A stretch of DNA of 64,000 nt, taken from contig OW818681.1 in NCBI GenBank assembly GCA_942493075.1, positions 4,526,001-4,590,000 on the forward strand, read 5' to 3'. The position numbers and the translations under genes were made by a program. Positions 49,305 to 59,868 of the stretch are shown here, in pieces. Numbering within the stretch: the stretch's first letter is position 1; each line of letters begins with the position of its first letter. This DNA comes from JBBQYD01 sp942493075. GTDB lineage: Bacteria; Verrucomicrobiota; Verrucomicrobiia; Limisphaerales; UBA8199. The notes below the pieces were generated by a model that worked only from the letters and a program-made list of their open reading frames with translations, made no database searches and was not told where the DNA came from.

Positions 49305-49973
49305 TCAGCCGAGTTTGGAATCAACTTCCCCAACGATGTGCCGGATCTCTTGCTCAGGCAGCACGCGTGGAGGGAGTGGGGAAAACTCCACCGCAGTGCG
49401 CCAACCGTTGCGTATCAGAGTGCAGAGGAATTCCGTATGCTCATTAATTCCATTTGCCCGTAGGAAAGAGAGATCGCAGTCCGCTTCGAATCTTTCTTTC
49501 GTCTCTTCATTGAGAACGGTGACAAACGCCGTCCCCCCTTCCACAGCAGTGATGTGGCCGATAAAAGACGCGAGTTTCTTGGGTGGTTGGGAATTGGCTA
49601 TCACCTCAAGAAGTCTGATCTGGATCGCTGCGGCAAACTGTGCGTACACATCAGATTTCAGGTCCCAGGAATTGTCACCTTCGTCCAGTAAAACATCCAG
49701 ATCACAAAGTCGTTTGTTAGAATGGATGCTTGTGTGATTAGCCACATCAATGGGCAAAAGGGATTCAGACCTGTGCGCAGGCAAGCCAACCGGCGTGACC
49801 AACCCACGACCGGGAGCTGTCTGAGAAGTTCTTGCTGCAAGAGCGGTGAGTTCCCGGCCTGAGAACCGCAACATCTGCTCGCGTTTGGTTCCGGGAGCCA
49901 CTGCGCGATCAAAAGGAAGCTCAAGGTCGCGACCTCGGGCTTCAGTCTGCTTTGGATCTAAGCGACTATTCAT
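49305..49973 (-). CDS. Unknown protein, 222 aa, beta-barrel-like C-terminal half
   Basis: Middle gene of the MBL operon. Two bases separate it from the MBL gene, and it overlaps the upstream gene by four bases. The first 90 residues are Arg/Pro-rich and look flexible. Residues about 110-195 contain FIGHITAVEGGTAFVTVLNE and CDLSFLRANGINEHTEFLCT, a strand-rich stretch like a small SH3/OB-type barrel. No enzymatic motif is seen. It could be an adaptor for the MBL protein. Confidence 0.6.
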   Translation of the reverse strand: MNSRLDPKQTEARGRDLELPFDRAVAPGTKREQMLRFSGRELTALAARTSQTAPGRGLVTPVGLPAHRSESLLPIDVANHTSIHSNKRLCDLDVLLDEGDNSWDLKSDVYAQFAAAIQIRLLEVIANSQPPKKLASFIGHITAVEGGTAFVTVLNEETKERFEADCDLSFLRANGINEHTEFLCTLIRNGWRTAVEFSPLPPRVLPEQEIRHIVGEVDSKLG

Positions 49974-50617
49974 TCGGCCAGTATGAATTTGAGCTGAATG
50001 TCTTGGGCGATCTCTTCAAAACGCGTCTCCGACTTGCCAAGAAGCTCTTGCGAAAATTTTTCTGCCGTCGTCACTTGATAGGTGGTGAAGATCCCCTGGT
50101 CGTAAGCCAGCGACTTGTCTGTCGCCAGTCGGAGTTGTCCGTCGAAACTGTTTGCGGAACAGTGAAGGGTCACACCCCCGGCGCTGTAGCCTTTCTTAGC
50201 AGGAGTAACGATTGCCATGTGGCTGGCGTATTCTTCCTCCTTCTCAAAGGTAGCATGAGCGGCCAGAATGGCTTGTCGGAACTGAACAGCAAATTTATCT
50301 AGAAGCATTTCGAGTGCGACCACACACGTTGCAACGGTCTGAAGCGCCACTTTGTTTCGCCCATTGCGAAAAACCGCAGTTGCGCCCGCTGAAGTCAGAA
50401 TAACCTCCGCGGATCCGTTGAACATACGGAATGTAAGTCGGTAGTTGTAGAGGCGATCACCTTGGTCCAACGAAATGTCAGTGGCCTTCAGAGCTGGACC
50501 GAAGGCCTTCAGCATAGCCTCACACAACCCATTAAAACCAACTTCCTCAAAAGGTACCGCCTTAGCGAACACGTGCTCCGTGTTGAACTCGAAATCCTTT
50601 ATGAGGACCCTGAACAT
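49970..50617 (-). CDS. Unknown protein, 215 aa
   Basis: First gene of the MBL operon. The product reads as a mixed alpha/beta soluble protein: MFRVLIKDFEFNTEHVFAKA, then YNYRLTFRMFNGSAEVILTS and a long helix. Strands of the type LTF...AEVIL...ATAVF recall small accessory proteins seen in operons of defence islands, but I cannot assign a family. Its stop overlaps the next start by four bases. No promoter is certain in the 243 bases upstream, which also contain the upstream region of the xylanase gene on the other strand. Confidence 0.6.
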   Translation of the reverse strand: MFRVLIKDFEFNTEHVFAKAVPFEEVGFNGLCEAMLKAFGPALKATDISLDQGDRLYNYRLTFRMFNGSAEVILTSAGATAVFRNGRNKVALQTVATCVVALEMLLDKFAVQFRQAILAAHATFEKEEEYASHMAIVTPAKKGYSAGGVTLHCSANSFDGQLRLATDKSLAYDQGIFTTYQVTTAEKFSQELLGKSETRFEEIAQDIQLKFILAE

Positions 50618-50860
50618 TATCCCACCCTAGCTCCTTGTGGGCCGGGAGGCAAGCACTTGAAGTTGAGCCAGAAAATTGAAGGATTCACGCATGTCACCAT
50701 CCAACAGGCGAACAGGCGCAGTAGAACTGGAAAGGCGCGTCGAGATCTGGATAAAGCCTGCAGAGTGGGATCATTATCACTTGACGCTTTGTCCCTCTCT
50801 GGTTATTTCTAAAGTCTGGCTGTTCCGGTCGAGGATACGTTCGAACACCAGATCATTTTA

Positions 50861-52207
50861 ATGAAATCACTAACCACATTCTGTCTCTTGCTATCGCTCC
50901 TGGTTACGCGCAACGCCGTTGCAGCCACCAATGAGTCTGTCGTCAGCGATATCTACAAGAACTACTGGGAAGATCCTAAAGTCCAGGCCCGGATCGATCA
51001 GGATATTCGTCAGTACCGAATGGCAGATGCCGTGCTCGATCTGGGTTCGGTCAAACCGGGCAGCGAGGTCATTGTAGAGCAAACCAAACATTCCTTCCTG
51101 TTTGGCGGCAATGCTTTCCTCTTTGGCGACCTCAAGTCACCGGAAAAAAATCAGCGTTACGCGGAGACATTCGGAACGTTGTTTAACGCCGCCACCGTAG
51201 CGTTCTATTGGAAAACCTTGGAAAAGGAGCGCGGAAAGCCGCGGTTCGAGGAAGGAAGTTCTTACGAATATCGCCGTCCTCCAACAGATCCCGTGGTGAA
51301 TTATCTGCATTCGCGTGGGATTTCAATGAACGGCCACGCCATCATTTACGGCATGCGGCGTTGGGGACACCCCGAATGGATGCCTGAAGATCGGCGGGCC
51401 ATGGAACCGATTTTTGAGCAGCACGTGAAGCAGTTGGCGGAGCGTTACAAGGATCGTGTTCAGCGCTGGGATGTTGTTAATGAATCGATCGACCAGGCCA
51501 ACCGCGGTCTCATGCCTGATGATTATACCTTCAAGACCTTCGCCTGGGCTGCCAATTACTTCCCCGCATCCGTAATGCTGGGAATCAATGATTGCGACAT
51601 TCACGGTGGGCCGTCCCGCCGGTATGTTGAGATTGCGCGTGACCTGATTGAGCGCGGAGCACGAGTCGATACGATTGGTGTTCAGATGCATATTTACTCA
51701 CTGAGCGAGTCTAAACGCATCGCTGCAGGAGCCGATCTCCTCACTGCTGCGCGCATTTACGCCGTGTTGGATTGTTTAAAGCTGGCCGAACGCCCGATTC
51801 ACATCAGCGAAGTAACAATCACAGCCCCTGATGAAACGGATACGGGCAAGGAAATCCAAGCCATTATGGCAAGGAATCTATACCGTCTCTGGTTCAGCTA
51901 CCCGGAGGTTATGGGAATCACTTGGTGGAACATGGTGGATGGGGGTGCAGCCGAGGGCGAGCCTTCCTATTCAGGGCTCTACGATACGAACATGGTTGCC
52001 AAGCCCGTGTATTACGTCATGGATTCCTTAATCAATCGCGAGTGGAAAACACGCCTGAAACTGGCATCCACAGGCGACAAACCGCTGACTTTCCGCGGCT
52101 TCAAGGGAACGTACCAGGCCAAATGGACGGATCATTCCGGGGCCATACGAACCCGGGAGTTCGTTTTGGCTAAAGACGGGGATGGCCTGAAGAAGAGCCA
52201 GCAGTAG
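50861..52207 (+). CDS. Secreted GH10 endo-beta-1,4-xylanase
   Basis: A signal peptide (about 1-22) precedes a GH10 catalytic domain. The acid/base Glu is E208 in WDVVNES (203-209), the nucleophile E317 in HISEVTI. NGHAIIYGMRRWGHPEWMP (157-175) is the conserved substrate-cleft 'GH..vWh...P' region in altered form. WWNMVDGGAA near residue 365 also fits. The 448-residue length includes a short C-terminal extra domain. It should cleave xylan backbones outside the cell or in the periplasm. It stands alone; the glycosidase at 14588 and the oxidoreductase at 16135 suggest plant polymer use. Confidence 0.9.
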   Translation: MKSLTTFCLLLSLLVTRNAVAATNESVVSDIYKNYWEDPKVQARIDQDIRQYRMADAVLDLGSVKPGSEVIVEQTKHSFLFGGNAFLFGDLKSPEKNQRYAETFGTLFNAATVAFYWKTLEKERGKPRFEEGSSYEYRRPPTDPVVNYLHSRGISMNGHAIIYGMRRWGHPEWMPEDRRAMEPIFEQHVKQLAERYKDRVQRWDVVNESIDQANRGLMPDDYTFKTFAWAANYFPASVMLGINDCDIHGGPSRRYVEIARDLIERGARVDTIGVQMHIYSLSESKRIAAGADLLTAARIYAVLDCLKLAERPIHISEVTITAPDETDTGKEIQAIMARNLYRLWFSYPEVMGITWWNMVDGGAAEGEPSYSGLYDTNMVAKPVYYVMDSLINREWKTRLKLASTGDKPLTFRGFKGTYQAKWTDHSGAIRTREFVLAKDGDGLKKSQQ

Positions 52208-52330
52208 CGCACTATTTTCGGCCGGACTGCGGGGGAGGACGGACCTAAGCTCCGTCGATTTCAGGGGTGACTGGCAATCTGGCTTGTGATTGCCATGTCA
52301 TTGTATCACTATTTTATTCGGTCGAAAGAT

Positions 52331-55300
52331 ATGAAAACCCCGGGCTACCTCACCACCCTCCTGCTCACCCTCTGTTCAACACTGGCCGCTCCTGACAGTC
52401 TGGTGCCGTCAGACGATCTCCCTCCCGCTCCCTCCCAGGACTGGGCCGAGCCCATCCAACCGGATGTGTCAAAGGCCGAGGCCCCGCCGTCTAAAAAGAC
52501 TTTCGGGGTGATCACACCTGCGGCCCGCCAGCCGAAGGGTGCGCTATCCGGAAGGCTTGTCTTTATGAATGGCGGCCACGGCTGGACCTACGATGTGGAT
52601 TTCTCCCCGCCGTGGCGCCTGCTGCGCGGGGTGGGTTATGAGATGAATGAGGACTATGGCAACATCGACCAGTTGAATTTCTTTGCCGCCTATTGTTTTA
52701 ATGCAGGCGCCGTGGTGATCCCCTTTCGTCCTCTTGGGCAGCAGACGAACGAGGTCGTTGTGGACAACATGAGCGGCGCCGCGGTGTTCTCGGGCACGTG
52801 GTATGACAGCACCTCCACGATCTTCTACGGGAACGCCGGGGATGCCGTTCCTTACCGTTATGCTGCGTTGGCGGCTGCGGAGTCAGCTACCGCCACTTAC
52901 ACCCCGGCCATTCCTGTCGCAGGTTTCTACCCGGTTTACACTTGGGTCAGGCACGGTTCAGATCGCGGCAACCAGTTGTACAGGATTCGCCATACGGGAG
53001 GCGAAGCCCAGGTGCGCATCCCCCACCATAAAGTGGGCAACGGCTGGGTCTATTTGGGAGAGTATTATTTCGATGCCGGGGCAAATTCCACCAAAGGCTC
53101 CGTGGTTATCAGCAACCTGCGTGAGGGCTCCGAGGGCACCTATGTGTTTGCGGATGCGATTCGCTTCGGAAACGGCATGGGAGCTACAGACACCGGGGGT
53201 GGAGGCTCGGGCTATCCCCAGGAGGACGAGAGCTGCCGTTACTGGGTACGAAAAGGCTTGGGCCAAGGCCTGAGCAGCTCCCTTTATAACGGTACAGGTG
53301 ATGATGAAAGCGATAGCTGGTCCACACCGCCCAAAATGTCGGCGGAAATGAACCGGCACGAAGCAGGCTCAACCAATTCGAGAATCCATATCAGCTTCCA
53401 TTCCAATGCAGGGGGAGGCCGCGGCACACTGGCGCTGATCACAAGTGACCCTACGCCGCTCCAGTCCCAACTGGCGCAACTCGCAGGCAAAGAAGTGAAC
53501 GACGATTTGGTTTCGCTTGGCGTTCCCCCGCTGGAGGTGGCATGGAATAATCGCTCAAGTGTGACCTACAGCGGCGGCTATTCAGAAATTGATGGCAGCC
53601 TTTTCAACTATGAGATGGCGGCCACGATTATTGAAGTCGCGTTCCATGACAGCGACAGCGATTCACGCCTCTTGCGTGATCCCAAGGCTCGGGCTGCTGT
53701 GGGCAAAGCAGCGATGCATTCGGTGATCAAGTTCATGAATCAATATGACACCACGAACAGGCCACCCCTGATCTTTCTACCCGAACCGCCCACAACCGTG
53801 CGGGCGCTGAGCGCTGGCACGAACAGCGTAACGATCATCTGGGCGGCAGGTGTTCCCACCGGCGGCAGTAATCCTGCCACAAATTACGTCATCTATCTCT
53901 CGACCAATGGTTACGGCTTCGGCAATCCCATTGAGGCGGGCAATGTCCTTACCCACACCGTTACAGGGCTCACCACCGGAATTGATTATTATTTCCGGGT
54001 AGCCGGGGTCAACGGCGGCGGAGAATCAATGCCCTCTGAGGTCGTGGGATGCAGACCGCGTTCAGACACGAACCAATTGCGCGTGCTCGTAGTCAATGGC
54101 AATGAGCGGTTTGATCGCACTACCAACCCACGGCAAAATACCGGCAGACAATCGTATGCCCCGCCATCTGCTTCTGGATCGATTGAGCGCGTTTGGCCGC
54201 GACGAGTCAATTCCTTCGATTATGTGGTGCAACATGGCAAAGCAATCAGCGCCGCGGGGTTTGCCTTTGATTCCTGTTCACGCCAGGCTGCGCTGAGCCA
54301 GTTCGTGCGCCTCCCGAATTACGACCTGGTGATCTGGGCTTCCGGCCAGGCGCAGACCAACATCTTCAACCCCACTGAGCAGGTCCTGCTCTCAGCATTC
54401 TTAACTAACGGCGGGAGTTTATTCCTGTCCGGTTCGAAGATTGGCTATGTTCTGGACCGTGCCTCGGGCCCTTCAGCAAACGACAGGGCCTTTCTGAATA
54501 ACGTGCTGCACGCAAACCTCACGAGCGACAACTACACCAACACCGCCAGTTATCTGTTTCAGGCCGCTGCGGGGTCGCTGTTCGCCGGCAATCCAGCGGG
54601 GAACATCGACAACGGCTCCAAGGGGGTTTACTGGGTTCAGAGCCCCGAAGGCATCGCTCCCTATGGTAGCGGAGCGGCTTCGGCCCTGTTTTATTCAGGT
54701 GGGCTGGGAGGCAGCGCTGGGATTCGCTACGACGGCTCGCGCGACGGCGGGCGAGTGGTGTATTTTGGATTCCCATTTGAAACGATCACCACGGAAAGCG
54801 TGCGCAACGCCTACATGGCGGATGCGTTAGGCTATCTTTCAGCACGATTCGGACCGGCTATTTTCATTCAACCCCAGCCCGTGGTTGTTGTGCAGGGCGG
54901 CTCCACAAACCTGTTTGCACGAACCTCCGGCAGTTTCCCGCGTGCCTACCAGTGGCGCAAGGACGGGCAGGACATTCCCGGGGCAACCAGCCTGGTTCTT
55001 AACCGCTCCAACGTTCAAGCGGCAGACGCAGGCGACTACGAAATTGTGATATCGAACTCGGTGACCTCAGTCACCAGCCAAGTGGCTCGCGTGACAGTGC
55101 TTTTACCCCCTTCGATCACCACCCAGCCTGTGCCTCTGAATCTCATCAAAGGTCAGACGGCCAGCTTCTCCGTCGTGGCGAGTGGGACAGAACCGATTTC
55201 CTATCAATGGTTGTGGCACGGGACTAATATCGCGGGAGCAACCGGAACCAGCTATTCCAAAACCAACGTAGCCCTCGCTGATGCGGGACCCTACTCCGTT

Positions 55301-55573
55301 TTGCTTGCTAACAATATTGGCACCCTGCTTAGCTCAAGTGCCTTACTCTCTGTCCGGCTGGCTCAACCGCCGAAATTTGAGTCCGTGGCGCTCATCTCTC
55401 CAGGGGTCGCGCGGCTGACGGTTAATGGCGAGTTCGGGGAGTATACGGTTCAATCGGCAAGCAACCTTGTTGATTGGGTGTCGCTAAATTCGCTGTTGCT
55501 GACGAATCAGACGAGGGAACTGTTCTTCACCTCGCCACCGCCGCGGTTTTATCGTCTGATTCCTGCGAATTGA
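52331..55573 (+). CDS. Secreted multidomain N-acetylmuramoyl-L-alanine amidase-like protein
   Basis: Start set at ATG 52331 (signal peptide MKTPGYLTTLLLTLCSTLAA). Domains in order: amidase-3 first half (LVFMNGGHGWTYD with a zinc His), a golvesin/XLY-like beta insert (about 105-265; AGFYPVYTWVRHGSDRGNQL), amidase second half (RIHISFHSNAGGGRG; ATIIEVAFHDSDSD with the catalytic Glu), and an FN3 domain (about 475-565). A GATase/ThuA-like domain (about 570-830; NYDLVIWASGQAQ), two Ig-like domains (about 835-1000) and a C-terminal YTVQSASN...PPRFYRLIP segment complete it. Amidases cut peptide stems from peptidoglycan; this one may remodel the cell's own wall or attack others'. Confidence 0.82.
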   Translation: MKTPGYLTTLLLTLCSTLAAPDSLVPSDDLPPAPSQDWAEPIQPDVSKAEAPPSKKTFGVITPAARQPKGALSGRLVFMNGGHGWTYDVDFSPPWRLLRGVGYEMNEDYGNIDQLNFFAAYCFNAGAVVIPFRPLGQQTNEVVVDNMSGAAVFSGTWYDSTSTIFYGNAGDAVPYRYAALAAAESATATYTPAIPVAGFYPVYTWVRHGSDRGNQLYRIRHTGGEAQVRIPHHKVGNGWVYLGEYYFDAGANSTKGSVVISNLREGSEGTYVFADAIRFGNGMGATDTGGGGSGYPQEDESCRYWVRKGLGQGLSSSLYNGTGDDESDSWSTPPKMSAEMNRHEAGSTNSRIHISFHSNAGGGRGTLALITSDPTPLQSQLAQLAGKEVNDDLVSLGVPPLEVAWNNRSSVTYSGGYSEIDGSLFNYEMAATIIEVAFHDSDSDSRLLRDPKARAAVGKAAMHSVIKFMNQYDTTNRPPLIFLPEPPTTVRALSAGTNSVTIIWAAGVPTGGSNPATNYVIYLSTNGYGFGNPIEAGNVLTHTVTGLTTGIDYYFRVAGVNGGGESMPSEVVGCRPRSDTNQLRVLVVNGNERFDRTTNPRQNTGRQSYAPPSASGSIERVWPRRVNSFDYVVQHGKAISAAGFAFDSCSRQAALSQFVRLPNYDLVIWASGQAQTNIFNPTEQVLLSAFLTNGGSLFLSGSKIGYVLDRASGPSANDRAFLNNVLHANLTSDNYTNTASYLFQAAAGSLFAGNPAGNIDNGSKGVYWVQSPEGIAPYGSGAASALFYSGGLGGSAGIRYDGSRDGGRVVYFGFPFETITTESVRNAYMADALGYLSARFGPAIFIQPQPVVVVQGGSTNLFARTSGSFPRAYQWRKDGQDIPGATSLVLNRSNVQAADAGDYEIVISNSVTSVTSQVARVTVLLPPSITTQPVPLNLIKGQTASFSVVASGTEPISYQWLWHGTNIAGATGTSYSKTNVALADAGPYSVLLANNIGTLLSSSALLSVRLAQPPKFESVALISPGVARLTVNGEFGEYTVQSASNLVDWVSLNSLLLTNQTRELFFTSPPPRFYRLIPAN

Positions 55574-55646
55574 GGTGACTTTGCGGCAAGGTTTTATTGA
55601 ACATAGTTTTGACTAAGAGGTCAATTTCGGTATAATTACGGTTTGA

Positions 55647-56675
55647 ATGAGTAGTAGTTTTCCGAGTTTCCGCCGGTGGAGCTCCCTGGTTGCTGTAGCT
55701 GTGACAGGCTATGTTGCTGCCGGGGTGTTCGAACTCCATGCAGCGGACACCAAGGAGACGCGGCGCATTTTCGATTGGTCGGCTGATGCTGGCCCTGAGG
55801 ATACAAATAGTGCAGCCATGCCGGCGCGTGGAAACGGGCTGCGTGCACTGGAAAACGACTTAAGCCAGCCTTTCCGAGGACTCAATCCCAACAGCGGCTC
55901 ACTGGAAGGCCGATTCATCCCTCCACCAAGGCCTCAAGCCATACCTCGACAAAAGCTTAAAGACCAGAACCGCCGCAATAATTGGCTGAGCGATTCCGAC
56001 TCCGCTCCCGTTACGGACCCATTCTCCGGGGACAAGTGGAACAGCGACTGGACAAAAGCGCTGAAGGATAGCCGCAGCCAATCACCTGACAATTTCACTT
56101 CCGGGTCACTTACTGCTCCCTCATCCACTCGGCTGAGTGACCCGTCGAAAATGAACCCCTTTGGTTCCAAGGACGAGTCCCTGCCCAGTAATGTGCGGGA
56201 TTCAGCTTCAAACCTACGTAAGTTAATGGAGGGGAATGACTCCCTGACACCCGTAGCCCCCGGGTCTTCATTCAACGACTTTTTCGGTCTCGGTGGAACT
56301 CAAACGTTGCAAACAAGAGAAAAAGAAATTTCCCACAAGGCCTACATCGATCAGTACCGCGAGATCCTGAACGGTCCATCTGCAACTACCGGCGGAAAGC
56401 CCGCCAGTACCGACTTGTTCGCTACTGTTCCGGGAGCTGCCAGAACGCCAGTCACGCCCTCGCAGCCATTCGGAGCGGCACCCAAGAGCCGAGCCGGTTT
56501 CCCTGACGCTCAACTGGGAATGATCAATCCAAGGTTCACACCTGAAGCCGTTCCTGACGTGAATCGTCGTGTGCTCAATTCCTGGAACCCGGTGCAAACG
56601 CCTTCCGCCCCCCAAGCCCCGACCCGGGTCATTGCTCCAGCCCCAGCGTTCTCAGTTCCCAAGCGGGCTTTTTAG
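55647..56675 (+). CDS. Exported low-complexity protein of unknown function
   Basis: A 342-residue product starts with a possible signal or membrane anchor (WSSLVAVAVTGYVAAGVFEL). The rest is Pro/Ser/Asn-rich and likely unstructured, with no enzyme motif. Short repeats such as 'LNPNSG' and a Pro-rich C-terminus (APTRVIAPAPAFSVPKRAF) are seen. It follows the amidase gene by 73 bases and may be co-transcribed. The function is unknown. Confidence 0.6.
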   Translation: MSSSFPSFRRWSSLVAVAVTGYVAAGVFELHAADTKETRRIFDWSADAGPEDTNSAAMPARGNGLRALENDLSQPFRGLNPNSGSLEGRFIPPPRPQAIPRQKLKDQNRRNNWLSDSDSAPVTDPFSGDKWNSDWTKALKDSRSQSPDNFTSGSLTAPSSTRLSDPSKMNPFGSKDESLPSNVRDSASNLRKLMEGNDSLTPVAPGSSFNDFFGLGGTQTLQTREKEISHKAYIDQYREILNGPSATTGGKPASTDLFATVPGAARTPVTPSQPFGAAPKSRAGFPDAQLGMINPRFTPEAVPDVNRRVLNSWNPVQTPSAPQAPTRVIAPAPAFSVPKRAF

Positions 56676-57328
56676 TCCACGTCTGGCTGTTGGCTGAGCC
56701 GCCGGGAAAAGGCGAGATACAGCTCCCCTGGGGTTTCAGCTTGAGTCATCTCACCCTGTGCCTGAAGCAACCCGAAGCCAGCCCCATAGGCCGGGCCATT
56801 CACCACGCAACTGTCCGTCAGGCACTCCTGGATCTGGCGTTTCCCCGCAACGATCGCCGAGTTCTGATCCCCATCGACCTCGTACTTCCAACCGACGATT
56901 AACGCCCTGGGAAACAACGCTCTAAGCTGCGGTAAAATCTTGGGAGCTGGGATCAGTTCCACCAGCAACGCACCTTCCCGTGTGGGAATCTTGCCGAGCG
57001 GCGACAATTCCCGGTTATCATCTGACCAGATTTTGCCGAATTTGAAATCGCCAACCGCCGCCGCGTGGAAGATTGCGCCGACCGAGGGGCTGGCGTGGTG
57101 TTCGAATAACTCAAGGAGGCTGGCGCCTGTGTCGAAAACTTGGACCCGGGCAGGATGGTGTTCGCCGCGCCAACCGGCAGCATCTCCCAGGAAGAGATCC
57201 ACCTGGTGACCTTCCGAGCACAAAAACCTGGCCAACTCCGCACCAAGTTTCCCCGTGGAAAAATTGGTCAACCGCCGGACACGATCCAGCGGTTCGTAGG
57301 TAGCGCCTGCGCTAACTAAGCAATGCAT
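56672..57328 (-). CDS. coaB: Stand-alone phosphopantothenoylcysteine synthetase (CoaB) domain
   Basis: The 218-residue product opens MHCLVSAGATYEPLDRVRRL followed by TNFSTGKLGAELAR, the CoaB start of bacterial Dfp. Later parts are IFHAAAVGDFKF, SPLGKIPTREGALLVELIPA (with a Lys of the 'KI.k' motif) and FPRALIVGWKYEVDGDQN. It couples cysteine to phosphopantothenate in coenzyme A synthesis. Most bacteria fuse CoaB to CoaC; no CoaC is attached here. The end overlaps the preceding convergent gene by four bases. Confidence 0.85.
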   Translation of the reverse strand: MHCLVSAGATYEPLDRVRRLTNFSTGKLGAELARFLCSEGHQVDLFLGDAAGWRGEHHPARVQVFDTGASLLELFEHHASPSVGAIFHAAAVGDFKFGKIWSDDNRELSPLGKIPTREGALLVELIPAPKILPQLRALFPRALIVGWKYEVDGDQNSAIVAGKRQIQECLTDSCVVNGPAYGAGFGLLQAQGEMTQAETPGELYLAFSRRLSQQPDVD

Positions 57329-57393
57329 GCATGAGAATAGGCCATGCTACTGGATGAGCGCAACGCCCATTGCCGTCCCACATCCATCTCTTG

Positions 57394-59607
<2,214 letters not shown>

Positions 59608-59720
59608 GTTAGCAGAGTCATAGGGAATTGCATGGGGAAAATTTCTCCGCTCTGACTTTCAGGTGGCGGAAGCGTGCATCCATGTGGCCGGTATTTGTGT
59701 GGTTCCGCTTCCGTGCTGGC

Positions 59721-59740
59721 GCGCTCTGGCCGCAGAGCGC
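59721..59740. repeat. Second copy of the GCGCTCT hairpin repeat
   Basis: GCGCTCT-GGCCGC-AGAGCGC matches 17450-17469 except in the loop, with CTT following. GC-rich flanks (near 59770-59795) also resemble those around the first copy. Confidence 0.65.
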
Positions 59741-59815
59741 CTTATCAACGTGTCTGCGGTGTTTGCGGAGGCGGCCTCGGCGAGGCCCGCCCTGCCAGGC
59801 ACTGTGGTGCTTGGG

Positions 59816-59842
59816 AAAAAGGCGCACCTTTTCGGGTGCGCC
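59816..59842 (-). terminator. Terminator of the beta-strand repeat gene
   Basis: GGCGCACC (59821-59828) pairs with GGTGCGCC (59835-59842) across a 6-base loop. On the minus strand it is followed by TTTTT (59820-59816). It is 26 bases beyond the stop of the large repeat gene and is a strong Rho-independent terminator. Confidence 0.9.
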
Positions 59843-59868
59843 TTTATATTAAAGATGCGATTCGCAAT

